DNA from: a virus
Strand: one strand, 5' to 3'
DNA length: 54,978 nt
IMG/VR virus record: IMGVR_UViG_3300048839_001570
Coordinates: 1-54,978 of that record
Made by a program: the position numbers and the translations under genes. Below, in pieces: positions 39,221 to 47,269 of the stretch; within the stretch, counting starts at the first letter, position 1, and every line of letters begins with the position of its first letter. The notes beneath the pieces were generated by a model, which was not told the origin of the DNA, searched no databases, and saw nothing but the letters and a program-made list of their open reading frames with translations.

Positions 39221-41205
39221 GGCATCAGCTCTGATGGGCGAGGCCTGCGGGCAGGCTCGGGTTTCGGGGTGGCCTCGGCAGCCGGCGCTGCGATGAGCGG
39301 GGCGTCGAACAGTTCCGGTTGCTCGTCGACAGGTGCGACGCCGCGCACCGCCTCGAGTGCATCCCACTGGCCGTCGGTCCACGAGGTCCAGCCCTTCCTC
39401 CGGGCTGCAGCCTCGGCGTAGAGGTAGCCGTCGAGCACCTCGTTGCGGCGCGTCGGCTCGACCAGGTGCCACTGGCTCGTGATGATGCCGGAGACCTGGC
39501 GCTTCAGCACCCGGACCTCAGCCGTCACCTGGCGGTAGAACTCGTCCGGCATCCCCTTCGGGAAGGCCACGAAGCCCCTCGCCCCGGGATCCTCGACGGC
39601 CAGCCGGCCGTAGAAGTCCGCCTTGAGCTGGCTCACGTTGACGATGTAGCCCTGCCGGCGGCCTCGCTTCTTCACCTTGCCGTCCCGTCGACGCTCGGTC
39701 ATCGGCGTCAGGACGGCGCCGTTCTGGGACGACGAGCCCTTCAGGACGATCACCCGGTCGCGCGGATGCCGCATCGCCCAGGACCACACCGCGTCGGTGT
39801 AGGCCGACCCGTCGATTCCGAGGGCGTCGATCTTCACCGGCAACCGAAGCTCGGTCTTCCACTCCGCCCGGAGCAGCGCGTCGAGGTGCGGCCAGCTCGA
39901 CTCGTCCCCGATGAAGTGCGGGATGACGACGTGGTCGACCACCCAGCTCTGCCGGTTGCGGCCCCAGGCCGTCAGCACCACCTCGAGGCGGTCGCCCTGG
40001 CAGTCCACTCCAGCCGTCAGCATGACGCCCCGGGCCGGCAGGATTTCAGGCGGCAGGTAGACCCCGCTCTCGTCGTGCTCGACGCGGTCGCGCAGCCGCG
40101 TCCAGTCCATGCCGCCCGAGGCCTGCTCGTACTCGAGGCCGAGGACGTCGTTGAAGAACGTCTGCTCGGTCTCCGCCTCGACCGACTGGCTCAGCCGCGC
40201 CTCGCTGTCCCCGCTGAGGCTCGCCGTGGTCCAGCCCATCATGCGAGCGTAGTCGACGGCGATCGAGGCCCAGTCGCGCTGCGGGGCGTAGGCGCGCCAC
40301 AGGAAGAACCCTGGATGATCCCCGCGCGGGTTCTGCGGCACCCAGCGCCCGGCCTTGACCATGCGCTCCTTGTCGCCGTGCCGGATCGCCGCGCCGCAGG
40401 CCTCGCAGGTGAAGTGGGCCGCGTGGAGGCGCTCGGGGTCGATCGAGCGCTTGAAGTTCTCCCAGGTCAGCGGCGCCTCGTGCCCGCAGCTGGGGCAGGG
40501 CACCAGGTAGAGCCTCTGGTCGCTGCGGGCATAGGCCCGGCTGACCCGGCAGGTCCCCTTGATCAGGGGGGTGGAGACCCGCAGGATCTTCGCATCCTCG
40601 AAGCCGGAGGCGCGGGATTCGGCGAGCGCCTCCGGGTCGCCCTTGTCTGTCATCTCGAACTTGGCGAGATCGTCCATCACCACCAGGCGCCGGGTGGTGC
40701 CGGTGAGGTCGGACGGCGATCCCGCCGAAGCGACCTTGAGCGAGCCGTTCCGCGCCAGCGTCTCCTGGTTGAGGCGCGTGTCCCGGTTCTCGCCGCGCCC
40801 GTCGCCGAAGAGCCCGAGCAGCTCCGGCGCCTGCCGGCGCATGGGCATCCACTTGTTGTCGACCCACTCGAGCGCGGACTGCATCGTCGGATGCACCACC
40901 AGTGCATCGAGCGGCGCGTAGGAGAACCACGCCCCGAGCGTCGGGTTGATCACCGAGACCGTCTTGCCCCACTGGGCCGATCCCTTGACCGTCACCTCCC
41001 GGGACGGGTGTTCGGGAGAGAGGACCTCATGGATCTCCCGCAGGAACGGGAACCGCTCGATGTTGAACGGCCCCGGCATGGGCGAGCGGTCGTCGAAGAC
41101 CACGTTCTCGACGCACCAGCGCGTGATGTCCGGCGGAGGCGGCGGGCGCATCCCCTCGGCGATGGCGTAGGCCACCACCGCCTCGGCCGACGACAGGAAC
41201 CCCAT
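39217..41205 (-). CDS. Terminase large subunit, gpA-like
   Basis: 662 residues (lambda gpA 641). ATPase: KGSAQWGKT Walker A at 74-82 and LVVMDDLAKF Walker B near 170. A zinc-binding pair CPSCGH and CEACG follows near 237 and 270. The nuclease domain starts at AGVDCQGDRLEVV and includes GIDGSAYTDAV. ATG at 41205 shares a base with the upstream stop. GpA-type terminases cut at cos sites, so a cos phage is expected. Confidence 0.94.
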   Translation of the reverse strand: MGFLSSAEAVVAYAIAEGMRPPPPPDITRWCVENVVFDDRSPMPGPFNIERFPFLREIHEVLSPEHPSREVTVKGSAQWGKTVSVINPTLGAWFSYAPLDALVVHPTMQSALEWVDNKWMPMRRQAPELLGLFGDGRGENRDTRLNQETLARNGSLKVASAGSPSDLTGTTRRLVVMDDLAKFEMTDKGDPEALAESRASGFEDAKILRVSTPLIKGTCRVSRAYARSDQRLYLVPCPSCGHEAPLTWENFKRSIDPERLHAAHFTCEACGAAIRHGDKERMVKAGRWVPQNPRGDHPGFFLWRAYAPQRDWASIAVDYARMMGWTTASLSGDSEARLSQSVEAETEQTFFNDVLGLEYEQASGGMDWTRLRDRVEHDESGVYLPPEILPARGVMLTAGVDCQGDRLEVVLTAWGRNRQSWVVDHVVIPHFIGDESSWPHLDALLRAEWKTELRLPVKIDALGIDGSAYTDAVWSWAMRHPRDRVIVLKGSSSQNGAVLTPMTERRRDGKVKKRGRRQGYIVNVSQLKADFYGRLAVEDPGARGFVAFPKGMPDEFYRQVTAEVRVLKRQVSGIITSQWHLVEPTRRNEVLDGYLYAEAAARRKGWTSWTDGQWDALEAVRGVAPVDEQPELFDAPLIAAPAAEATPKPEPARRPRPSELMP

Positions 41206-41846
41206 CAGATGTCGGCCGCGCTCTCGGCCTGGCTCATCGTCGCCGCGGCGCCGGCCGCCTGCGCCAGATCCGCGCGCACCCCCCGGTGCGCACGCCACTG
41301 GTCGAGCATCACCTGCCGCACCGCGCGGGCGTCGACGTCGAACCGGTCGGCCAGGACGCGGGACGTGTCGCGGATGTAGGTCGCCACCTCCGAGACCTCC
41401 TGGCCGATCTGCCGCCGCACCTGGCGGGCCACTTCGTCGGCGAGGACGAACATACCCTCGGCCTCGGCGTTGAGGCGCCGCATCCGGCGGGCCTCCTCCT
41501 GCGCCTTCTCCGTCCGCGCCCGCTCGTAGTCGCTGAGCGAAGTCGGCGCGGCCGCCGAAGCTCCGGACGCCGCCGCCGGGGTCATGTCCGAGGGCGGCTG
41601 GGCGCCGCCCGCACCAGCTGCGAGGATCTCCTGGCGCGCCCGCTCGCTTCGGGCGCCGTTTCCGAGACGCTGGCCGATGTCGAGGCGTCGCCCCAGCAGC
41701 TCGGCCGACTTGATCAGGTCGAACCGACGGTCGCGACCCGCGCCGGAGAACGCCCCATCGAGCTTCCCCTCGCTGACCAGCTGGCTGATGCGTCCCGGTG
41801 TGAGCTCGAGCGCCTCCGCGAGCTCCGAGGCTTTCAGCATCTTCAT
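41205..41846 (-). CDS. Terminase small subunit, Nu1-like
   Basis: 213 residues. N-terminal winged-helix of the Nu1/MerR style (MLKASELAEALELTPGRIS, then DLIKSAELLG) for binding cos DNA, an Ala/Ser-rich linker, and a coiled C-terminal domain (TEKAQEEARRMRRLNAEAEG) that contacts the large subunit. ATG at 41840 is an alternative start. Confidence 0.85.
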   Translation of the reverse strand: MKMLKASELAEALELTPGRISQLVSEGKLDGAFSGAGRDRRFDLIKSAELLGRRLDIGQRLGNGARSERARQEILAAGAGGAQPPSDMTPAAASGASAAAPTSLSDYERARTEKAQEEARRMRRLNAEAEGMFVLADEVARQVRRQIGQEVSEVATYIRDTSRVLADRFDVDARAVRQVMLDQWRAHRGVRADLAQAAGAAATMSQAESAADI

Positions 41847-41949
41847 GGGCAGCTGATCAAGATCTCCACCGGCCCGAGCCGCCCGGCTTTAGGCTGGCTC
41901 AACCGTTTAGGTGAATTAAACACACGCGCGTAGCATCCCCGCATACGCT

Positions 41950-41977
41950 AAAGCCGCCGGGAAGGACCCGCGGCTTT
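41950..41977. terminator. Hairpin with T-tracts on both strands
   Basis: Perfect arms AAAGCCGC/GCGGCTTT with a 12-base loop; TTT follows the stem on each strand, so it could act in either direction. It lies in the gene-free 41847-42082 stretch upstream of Nu1, where cos sites are usually found. Confidence 0.45.
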
Positions 41978-42008
41978 CGATCGGCATGCCTGGACCCCCG
42001 AAAGCACT

Positions 42009-42038
42009 GCGCCCGGGCCGTTGGAGCGGTCCGGGCGC
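42009..42038. terminator. 11-bp GC-rich hairpin between putative late regulator and Nu1
   Basis: GCGCCCGGGCC/GGTCCGGGCGC with one G-T pair and an 8-base loop, 45 bases after the stop at 42083. Could end the transcript of the upstream gene or be part of the cos region. The rest of 41847-42082 shows no convincing gene. Confidence 0.45.
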
Positions 42039-42082
42039 AACTTCTGAGTGTGGCAATGTGAGCCACGAAACGGGGCAAACTG

Positions 42083-42784
42083 TCAACCCCCTTTCTGACG
42101 CCTCTGATCCCAGTGCTCGATGACCGCCATCCGGTCGAGTGCATCGAGCAGCCCGTCGGTCAGGTGGGCGACGTAGCGCGCTTGCCTCCCCCAGCCGTGC
42201 GCCTTGAGCACGTCGCGGATCTCGAGGCCCGAGAGGCAGACCATGTCGACCAGGACGCGCACCGTGATCTGCCGCCGTCGCCCCCGCCGGGAGCGCGGGA
42301 CGAGGCACGCTTCCGTCCCGATCGCGAACTGGAACCCGCGCAGCTCCTCGACCAGGCCGACGCGGAACACCGCGCCACCATCCGACACCCGCAGCGAGCC
42401 ACCGCCGGGTTCCATGCCCGAGACCGGAACGGCTCCGATCAGCTCGTGCACGTGGGCATAGCGCTGAGCCGCCCAGCGCCGGCCGTCCTTCACCGAGAGG
42501 GAGCGGATCGCCTTGGGCAGTCTCACTGCCGTGCGGTAGCCGAGGGGCGTGACCCGCGCCACCGTCTCGCCCGCCTGTTCCTCGCTGATCTCCTCGAGGG
42601 CGACTGGCCGCTGGGCCGGACCGGCAGGCGACCGCGCCCCCTCGCCCTGCCCGATGCCCTGGCTCGCGCGGGCCTTTGCCTTCTGCACCTCGACCAGCCA
42701 GCCCTCGACGGCGATCCTTGCCCGGGCGTGCCGCCCCAGCCTCTCAACATCTTGTGCCTGCACTGCCTGTCCCGACGAGATCAT
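42083..42784 (-). CDS. Unknown protein upstream of terminase, possible late regulator
   Basis: 233 residues. The C-terminal half (VRVLVDMVCLSGLEIRDVL followed by HGWGRQARYV) looks like a helical DNA-binding domain of the DUF6456 kind; the N-terminus is an unstructured Ala/Gly-rich stretch. Its position between replication genes and terminase is that of lambda Q, so a late activator or antiterminator is plausible but unproven. AGGAA precedes the ATG by 3-4 bases. Its 5' leader contains four TCGCTCCA copies. Confidence 0.6.
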   Translation of the reverse strand: MISSGQAVQAQDVERLGRHARARIAVEGWLVEVQKAKARASQGIGQGEGARSPAGPAQRPVALEEISEEQAGETVARVTPLGYRTAVRLPKAIRSLSVKDGRRWAAQRYAHVHELIGAVPVSGMEPGGGSLRVSDGGAVFRVGLVEELRGFQFAIGTEACLVPRSRRGRRRQITVRVLVDMVCLSGLEIRDVLKAHGWGRQARYVAHLTDGLLDALDRMAVIEHWDQRRQKGG

Positions 42785-42815
42785 GTTTCCTGCTCTGCCT
42801 TCGATGGAGGATGGA

Positions 42816-43140
42816 TGGAGCGAGTGGAGCGAGAATGGAGCGAGAATGGAGCGAAATCTGTCTGGAGATCTCGTTTACAACCCGGCTAACCCACTGCCAA
42901 ATCTTCGCTTTCTTGTTACTTTTCGATGTTAGTGGAGTGAGTGGAGGATAATTCCCCTATGACGCACAAGAAACATGAAGAGGGGTAACCCCCCTACTTC
43001 GCGCGCGCGCGCGTACGTCAACCGGGAATTTCGCTCCACTCGCTCCACTCGCTCCATTGCCCCTTGATTTCATTGGCGTATTCGGCCCCGGACCCCGATT
43101 TTCGCTCCATTTTCGCTCCATTCTCGCTCCACTCGCTCCA
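42816..43140. repeat. Array of 11 TGGAGCGA octamers forming a large inverted repeat
   Basis: Plus-strand TGGAGCGA at 42816, 42825, 42836, 42847; reverse-complement TCGCTCCA at 43031, 43040, 43049 and at 43102, 43113, 43124, 43133. Start-to-start steps are only 9 or 11, so copies fall on about the same DNA face. The first and third clusters are mirror images (40 of 41 positions match). Degenerate copies are at 42933 and 42942. The whole gene-free stretch 42785-43150 is otherwise AT-richer DNA. Candidate iterons of the phage origin or a multi-site late control region. Confidence 0.75.
42872..42900 (-). promoter_or_regulatory. Possible late promoter inside the octamer array
   Basis: Minus strand: TTGGCA (42900-42895), 17-base spacer, TAAACG (42877-42872). 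Transcription would start near 42865 and run through cluster one into the putative late regulator at 42784. The -10 match is weak (3 of 6). Confidence 0.35.
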
Positions 43141-43150
43141 CTGAAACAGG

Positions 43151-43411
43151 CTACGGGGTGTGTGAGGGATCGTCGGACGGAGCCGCGACGACGGGATCGG
43201 CCCGCAGGGTGCGGGCCTGAAACGTGCTCACGATGCGGCGCATCACCGCGATCTGGCGGGCAGATGGCCGCCACGGACCGGCTCGGGACCTCGCGACGAT
43301 CGAGGCGCAGAACACCCGCTCCCATGCGCTCAGGCCCTCGGCTCGCACCACGATCGGCATCCAGTGCAGCAGCCGGTCGATCTTGGCAGAGGGCGGCGCG
43401 CGCGTCGTCAC
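43151..43411 (-). CDS. Small conserved phage protein (86 aa)
   Basis: 86 residues from GTG at 43411 (GTGA overlap). Core RLLHWMPIVVRAEGLSAWE, WRPSARQIAVMRRIV is a pattern I recognise from replication regions of alphaproteobacterial phages, without known function. It is the last gene before the octamer array. Confidence 0.65.
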   Translation of the reverse strand: MTTRAPPSAKIDRLLHWMPIVVRAEGLSAWERVFCASIVARSRAGPWRPSARQIAVMRRIVSTFQARTLRADPVVAAPSDDPSHTP

Positions 43412-43665
43412 GGCATCCGCCAGAGCAACAGGCCCGCGAGTATGACGCACACTACCCCGGCCATCATCAGAACCCGCTCGATCTCGGCGACGGTCTCGCG
43501 CAGGTCTCGCCGGTCCTCCTCGATCCGATCCACGAGAGCCCGGAGCTGCCAGGTGCGCTGCTCAGCCTCCTGGGCGAGACCGTGCATCACGTCCGCAACC
43601 TCCCGCTCTTCAGCGGCCTCCGCGCGCGCGCGCTCGACCTCGGCGCGCTGGGCGAACGTCCTCAT
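43408..43665 (-). CDS. Coiled-coil protein with C-terminal membrane helix
   Basis: 85 residues: long charged helix (QRAEVERARAEAAEEREV, LVDRIEEDRRDLRETVAEI) followed by a TM segment (VLMMAGVVCVILAGLLLW). Tail-anchored architecture; may tether a replication or exclusion factor to the membrane. Confidence 0.65.
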   Translation of the reverse strand: MRTFAQRAEVERARAEAAEEREVADVMHGLAQEAEQRTWQLRALVDRIEEDRRDLRETVAEIERVLMMAGVVCVILAGLLLWRMP

Positions 43666-43934
43666 CAGAACCAGACCCTCCCCGCCCAGGTGTCGACGAG
43701 CACGCTCGTGCCGCGCCAGCTGCCCATGATCCGCGTGACCGGCGCGCCATCGATCGTGTCGGCACGCGCCTCGAACAGGATGGGATCGTCCGGCCGGCCT
43801 TCGGAATCAGGCGGCGGCACCTGCAGCCGGCCCTTGCTCTGCCGTCGTCGCCACTCGCCGGAGTGCAGCATCCATGCCCGGCGGATCGCCGCAGCGTCCC
43901 CCGCGTCGAGCACCCTGTCCCTCATGGAGGTCAT
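43665..43934 (-). CDS. Hypothetical protein (89 aa)
   Basis: 89 residues from ATG at 43934 (ATGA overlap). Helical, basic start (DRVLDAGDAAAIRRAWML) and a beta-hairpin end with VTRIMGSWRGTSVLVD. No family recognised. Confidence 0.6.
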   Translation of the reverse strand: MTSMRDRVLDAGDAAAIRRAWMLHSGEWRRRQSKGRLQVPPPDSEGRPDDPILFEARADTIDGAPVTRIMGSWRGTSVLVDTWAGRVWF

Positions 43935-44158
43935 GGGTTTGCCCCCCTCACATGCGCCAGGCCCTCTTCGGTGATCTCCCACAGCGTCGTCTGGCGGCGG
44001 TGGACGATGGGACCGGGCTTGCCGCGGACCAGACCGTGCTGGGCAAGGCGGACGCAGACCTGGGACTGGATCACGCGGCGGGTGACGGGAAGCGGGTGGG
44101 AGACGGCAGCGAGCGCCGTCAGGGCGCGTGATTCGGCGGGGGTCAGGTCGAGCAGCAT
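43931..44158 (-). CDS. Winged-helix-like small protein (75 aa)
   Basis: 75 residues; helices LTPAESRALTALAAV and VTRRVIQSQVCVRLAQHGLV followed by a wing-like strand pair (TTLWEITEEGLAHV) give a MarR-like winged-helix pattern. Likely an early-operon regulator. Confidence 0.62.
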   Translation of the reverse strand: MLLDLTPAESRALTALAAVSHPLPVTRRVIQSQVCVRLAQHGLVRGKPGPIVHRRQTTLWEITEEGLAHVRGANP

Positions 44159-44796
44159 CAGGAAAGCTCCATTAGCAGCTTGCGAACCAGCGTGCGGGCG
44201 TAGTCCTGCCAGTCTCGGGCGACGACGACGAAGGCGAGCGGACCGCGGGAGACGGTCTCGCGGAAATAGGGCTCGTATGCGCCACCTACCGAGATCGCGT
44301 TGACCGTGATGTCGTCGGGAATCGTGATCGCCTCGGGGCGAAGCTCGCGGCGGCCCGAGTTGTCGGGCCCGTCGCCGGAGATGTCGAGCACGCGGCGCGT
44401 GCAGTCGGTGTGCTGGGCGAGCTCGGCCGCACCGAAGGCTATGGCGGCGCCGAGCGCGGTGTGACCGCCTCGAGGCGGACGCGGGGCGGCAAGTACGGCC
44501 GCGGCGATGGCCTCGACATCGGCCAGCGACCGCACCTTGGTCCACGGCACGATCACGACCGGATCCCGGCTCGACCACTCGTAGACGTGGACCCGCGCGC
44601 CGATGAGTCGCTGCCAGACCGCGTCGTGCAGAAGTGCCCTCGCCGTGCCCTCGCGCTGGGCCTTGTGCTCGTCGGCGTCAATCGAATCCGACACGTCGAT
44701 GCCGAGACTGAGAGCCGTGTGGCACGTGGCGGCGGCATGACTGGCGGCGATGAACACGGCCGCGGCGGCGAGGGCAACGGTGCGCACAGCCATCAC
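44158..44796 (-). CDS. Secreted DUF1194 / von Willebrand A-like protein
   Basis: 212 residues. N-terminal signal peptide (TVALAAAAVFIAASHAAA), then a VWA-like domain with a MIDAS-type DVSDS (residues ~34-38), GGHTALGAAIAFGAAEL and VLDISGDGPDN. DUF1194 proteins are usually chromosomal in Rhodobacterales; function is unknown. Coupled by ATGA to the helicase gene, so it is expressed in the early phage operon. A secreted metal-binding adhesion fold in that place is unexpected. Confidence 0.82.
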   Translation of the reverse strand: MMAVRTVALAAAAVFIAASHAAATCHTALSLGIDVSDSIDADEHKAQREGTARALLHDAVWQRLIGARVHVYEWSSRDPVVIVPWTKVRSLADVEAIAAAVLAAPRPPRGGHTALGAAIAFGAAELAQHTDCTRRVLDISGDGPDNSGRRELRPEAITIPDDITVNAISVGGAYEPYFRETVSRGPLAFVVVARDWQDYARTLVRKLLMELS

Positions 44797-46589
44797 ACCA
44801 GGTCCCTCGCATCAGGCGGCAGGGGCGCGGGATCGCCGCCACGCTTGCCGCCCTGCCCCTCACGGCCTCGCCACTCCGAAAGCCGGGCCGCCATGGCATC
44901 GGTGAGGCGCAGGCCACCGTAGCCGTTCGCCGTGGCCGACTTCCGCGGCGTGAAGGTCGCGCCGTCGACGCGGAACACGTTGGCCTTCTCGGAAAGGCGC
45001 AGCTGGATCGAGCGGTTGCCCCACGGCTGTCCGCCCTGGTCGCGCTGGTAGACCTGGAACGCCTCGACCAGGTCGCGCGAGAGCACGAAGTCGGCCGCGT
45101 CGCCGGTGATCTTGCAGGCATCGAGCAGGAACGTGCGGACCGGGTCGGAATCGTCGCGAAACTGCTCCGTGGCCTGCAGCACGCCTTCGGGCTCTCGCAG
45201 GCCCCCGGCGAGGAAGTCGAGCGTCCCAGCGAGGAGCCAGTTCAGCACGCCCGACCGCTCCTCCCAGAGCTTCTGGGGCAGGAGCGGATCGACCGCGTCC
45301 TTCGGGATCTGCTGATCGAACGGCACGAGGAGAATGCGCCGCCAGATCCCGTCATCGGTGCCCCGCACGTTCGGCTTGTGGTTGCCCGAGATCGTCAGCT
45401 TGAACACCGGCTCGATCTCGACGAACTCCTCCCGCATCTTGCGGATCAGGATGGGCTCGCCGCCGGTCAGGAGCTTGATGATCGCTTCCTTGAAGCGCAG
45501 GCCCTCCTCCGGCTCCGAGGCGCGCACCATGCGCGCGCCGGGCACGCGCACGAGGTCCGGGGTGGCATCCGAGCCCTTGCGCTGTTCCGTGCCGGTCAGC
45601 GTCTCGATCGGCAGGCTTGTCGCGTACTCGCCCATCATGCGGGCGATGAGATCGACCAGGGTGGACTTCCCGTTCCGGCCCGTGCCGTGGAAGAACACCA
45701 GCTTCTGCTCGGACGTGAGCCCCGTGAGCGTGTAGCCGAACCACCGCTGCAGGAACGCCCGCATGGCCGGGTCCGGCTGGATGTCGGCGAGGAAGCGGTC
45801 GAAGGTCGGACAGGTGGCGGCAGGATCGTACACCACCGGCATGGACTTGGTGATGAGGTCCTCGCGAACCTGCTCACGCGTCGTGACCGCGTAGACCCGC
45901 CGGGGCCCCTCCTCGGCCGACCATGCGTCGAGATCGTCCTCGGCGGTCGCCTCGACCAGCTCGAGCGTCACCTCGGCCGTGTTGATCACCATGGGCGCGC
46001 GGTTGAGGTCCGCGAGGGTGCGCTCGCGATAAGGCTCGGCTTCCTTGAGCATGTTGGTGATCGGACCGGTATTGCCCGCGCTCTTCGCGTGCCGCAGGTG
46101 CTTCGCCCGCTTGTCGGCCAGGCGCTTGCGGATGTCGGCCGCGGCATCGTGAAGCTCGATCAGCCGGCGCAGCTCGACCTTGTCGTCCTCGGTAGGGTCC
46201 TTCTTGACCCGCAGCCGGTTGAGGAAGGTGCGGCTCTCCTCCGCTGCCTGGACGATGCCGGCCTCTTCCGGATCGTATCCGAGTTCGAAGGCTTCGCGCT
46301 TGATGAAGTGGCTGATGCGGTGCGCGCGGCGGCGCACGGCCATGCCGTCGAAGTCCTGCGCCCAGCGGTGGCCGTCCCAGGCGAACCACCCCATGCGCGG
46401 CACGAACATCAGGTCGTCGCCGTGGTAGATCACCACCCGCTGGCCGTTCCCGAAATCGTTGAGCGGCAGCGCACCTGCCTTGCGCAGGGTCTCCCGGACG
46501 CCCGATTCCTCGTCAGGCGGCGGGCCCTCGCCGGAGTAGTCGCGCGCCGCGGCGATCTCGTCTTCGTTCAAGGCCTTGTCCCAGTTCAT
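44793..46589 (-). CDS. Phage replicative helicase, D5/P4-type
   Basis: 598 residues from ATG at 46589 (ATGA overlap). D5_N-like region about 60-250, then the SF3 helicase core: Walker A FFHGTGRNGKST (299-310), RMVRASEPEEG, KLTISGNHKPNVRGTDDGIWRR (sensor/arginine finger region). A wHTH-like end follows. P4-family proteins usually have an N-terminal prim-pol; none is visible, so priming must come from the host or another gene. Confidence 0.9.
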   Translation of the reverse strand: MNWDKALNEDEIAAARDYSGEGPPPDEESGVRETLRKAGALPLNDFGNGQRVVIYHGDDLMFVPRMGWFAWDGHRWAQDFDGMAVRRRAHRISHFIKREAFELGYDPEEAGIVQAAEESRTFLNRLRVKKDPTEDDKVELRRLIELHDAAADIRKRLADKRAKHLRHAKSAGNTGPITNMLKEAEPYRERTLADLNRAPMVINTAEVTLELVEATAEDDLDAWSAEEGPRRVYAVTTREQVREDLITKSMPVVYDPAATCPTFDRFLADIQPDPAMRAFLQRWFGYTLTGLTSEQKLVFFHGTGRNGKSTLVDLIARMMGEYATSLPIETLTGTEQRKGSDATPDLVRVPGARMVRASEPEEGLRFKEAIIKLLTGGEPILIRKMREEFVEIEPVFKLTISGNHKPNVRGTDDGIWRRILLVPFDQQIPKDAVDPLLPQKLWEERSGVLNWLLAGTLDFLAGGLREPEGVLQATEQFRDDSDPVRTFLLDACKITGDAADFVLSRDLVEAFQVYQRDQGGQPWGNRSIQLRLSEKANVFRVDGATFTPRKSATANGYGGLRLTDAMAARLSEWRGREGQGGKRGGDPAPLPPDARDLV

Positions 46590-46996
46590 CGCGTCGCGCC
46601 CTGCAGTACCCGGCGCTGCGCCGCGGCAAGGAAGTCGGCCCGGTCCTTCGCCGATAGGGCGAGGAAGCAGGCGAGTAGCACGTGCTTGCGGACGTGCGGG
46701 CTTGCCCACTCCGCCCACTGGCGCGCATCCCAGCCGACGCGCCCGAGCGCCGGCGCGGGCATTGCCGCGAGATCGGCGAGCGCGGCGTCCATGAGCACGA
46801 TGGCATCGTCGGCCGCGGCGATGCGGATCGCGTAGCCCAGCAGCGCCTGCCGGTCGGCCCGCGTCAGGATCTGCTCCCAGACCGCGGACGCGCCCTCCCA
46901 GTCATCCTCGCGCAGCGCACGCGTGAGCTCGAGGCCCGCCATGGCCGTGCGGTTCGCCTCGATCTCCTCCGGCGTCATTTCGGCCTCGCCGGTCAT
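46586..46996 (-). CDS. Helical hypothetical protein (136 aa)
   Basis: 136 residues, almost entirely helical and rich in Ala (MTPEEIEANRTAMAGLELT, DDWEGASAVWEQILTRAD). Coupled to the helicase gene by ATGA, so a replication accessory such as a loader is possible; no homology seen. Confidence 0.62.
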   Translation of the reverse strand: MTGEAEMTPEEIEANRTAMAGLELTRALREDDWEGASAVWEQILTRADRQALLGYAIRIAAADDAIVLMDAALADLAAMPAPALGRVGWDARQWAEWASPHVRKHVLLACFLALSAKDRADFLAAAQRRVLQGATR

Positions 46997-47265
46997 CGCG
47001 CAGGCTCGCTGCCGAGTTCGCAGCCGATGGCGGCGTAGCCGGCGATGTCCACCCAGCTGTCGGCGTGCCCCGGGTTTCCCCGGGCACGGGCGACCTTGAA
47101 CAGCACCATCAGTCGCGCGACGTCGATCGCCGTGATCGGGATGCCGAGGTCGGCCGACCAGAGCGCGGCTATCGCGCCGAAGCTGTCCTCCGCGCGGCCA
47201 TGGGTCGCTGCGCGATCACGGGTGACCGCACCTTCGGCGGTGACGAGACACTCCGACCGCTGCAT
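46993..47265 (-). CDS. DUF6378 protein
   Basis: 90 residues; DRAATHGRAEDSFGAIAALW, ITAIDVARLMVLFKVAR and DSWVDIAGYAAIG match the DUF6378 domain, common in phages near nucleotide-metabolism and replication genes. Role unknown; the fold may resemble MazG-type helices (inference). Confidence 0.8.
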   Translation of the reverse strand: MQRSECLVTAEGAVTRDRAATHGRAEDSFGAIAALWSADLGIPITAIDVARLMVLFKVARARGNPGHADSWVDIAGYAAIGCELGSEPAR

Positions 47266-47269
47266 CTGC

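Noticed and set aside
39319-41379. Plus-strand open frame of 686 codons over the terminase gene
   Set aside because: Antisense shadow of the large terminase; no recognisable protein features.
41899-42144. Minus-strand 81-codon frame between Nu1 and the putative late regulator
   Set aside because: Runs through two strong hairpins, no ribosome site and no protein-like pattern.
42816-43140. CRISPR array
   Set aside because: Repeats are only 8 bp with 1-3 bp spacing and occur in both orientations; no spacers or cas genes.
42957-43325. Minus-strand 122-codon frame across the octamer array
   Set aside because: Its sequence is just the translated TGGAGCGA repeats (SGASGARMER-like) and it overlaps the better gene at 43151; no ribosome site.
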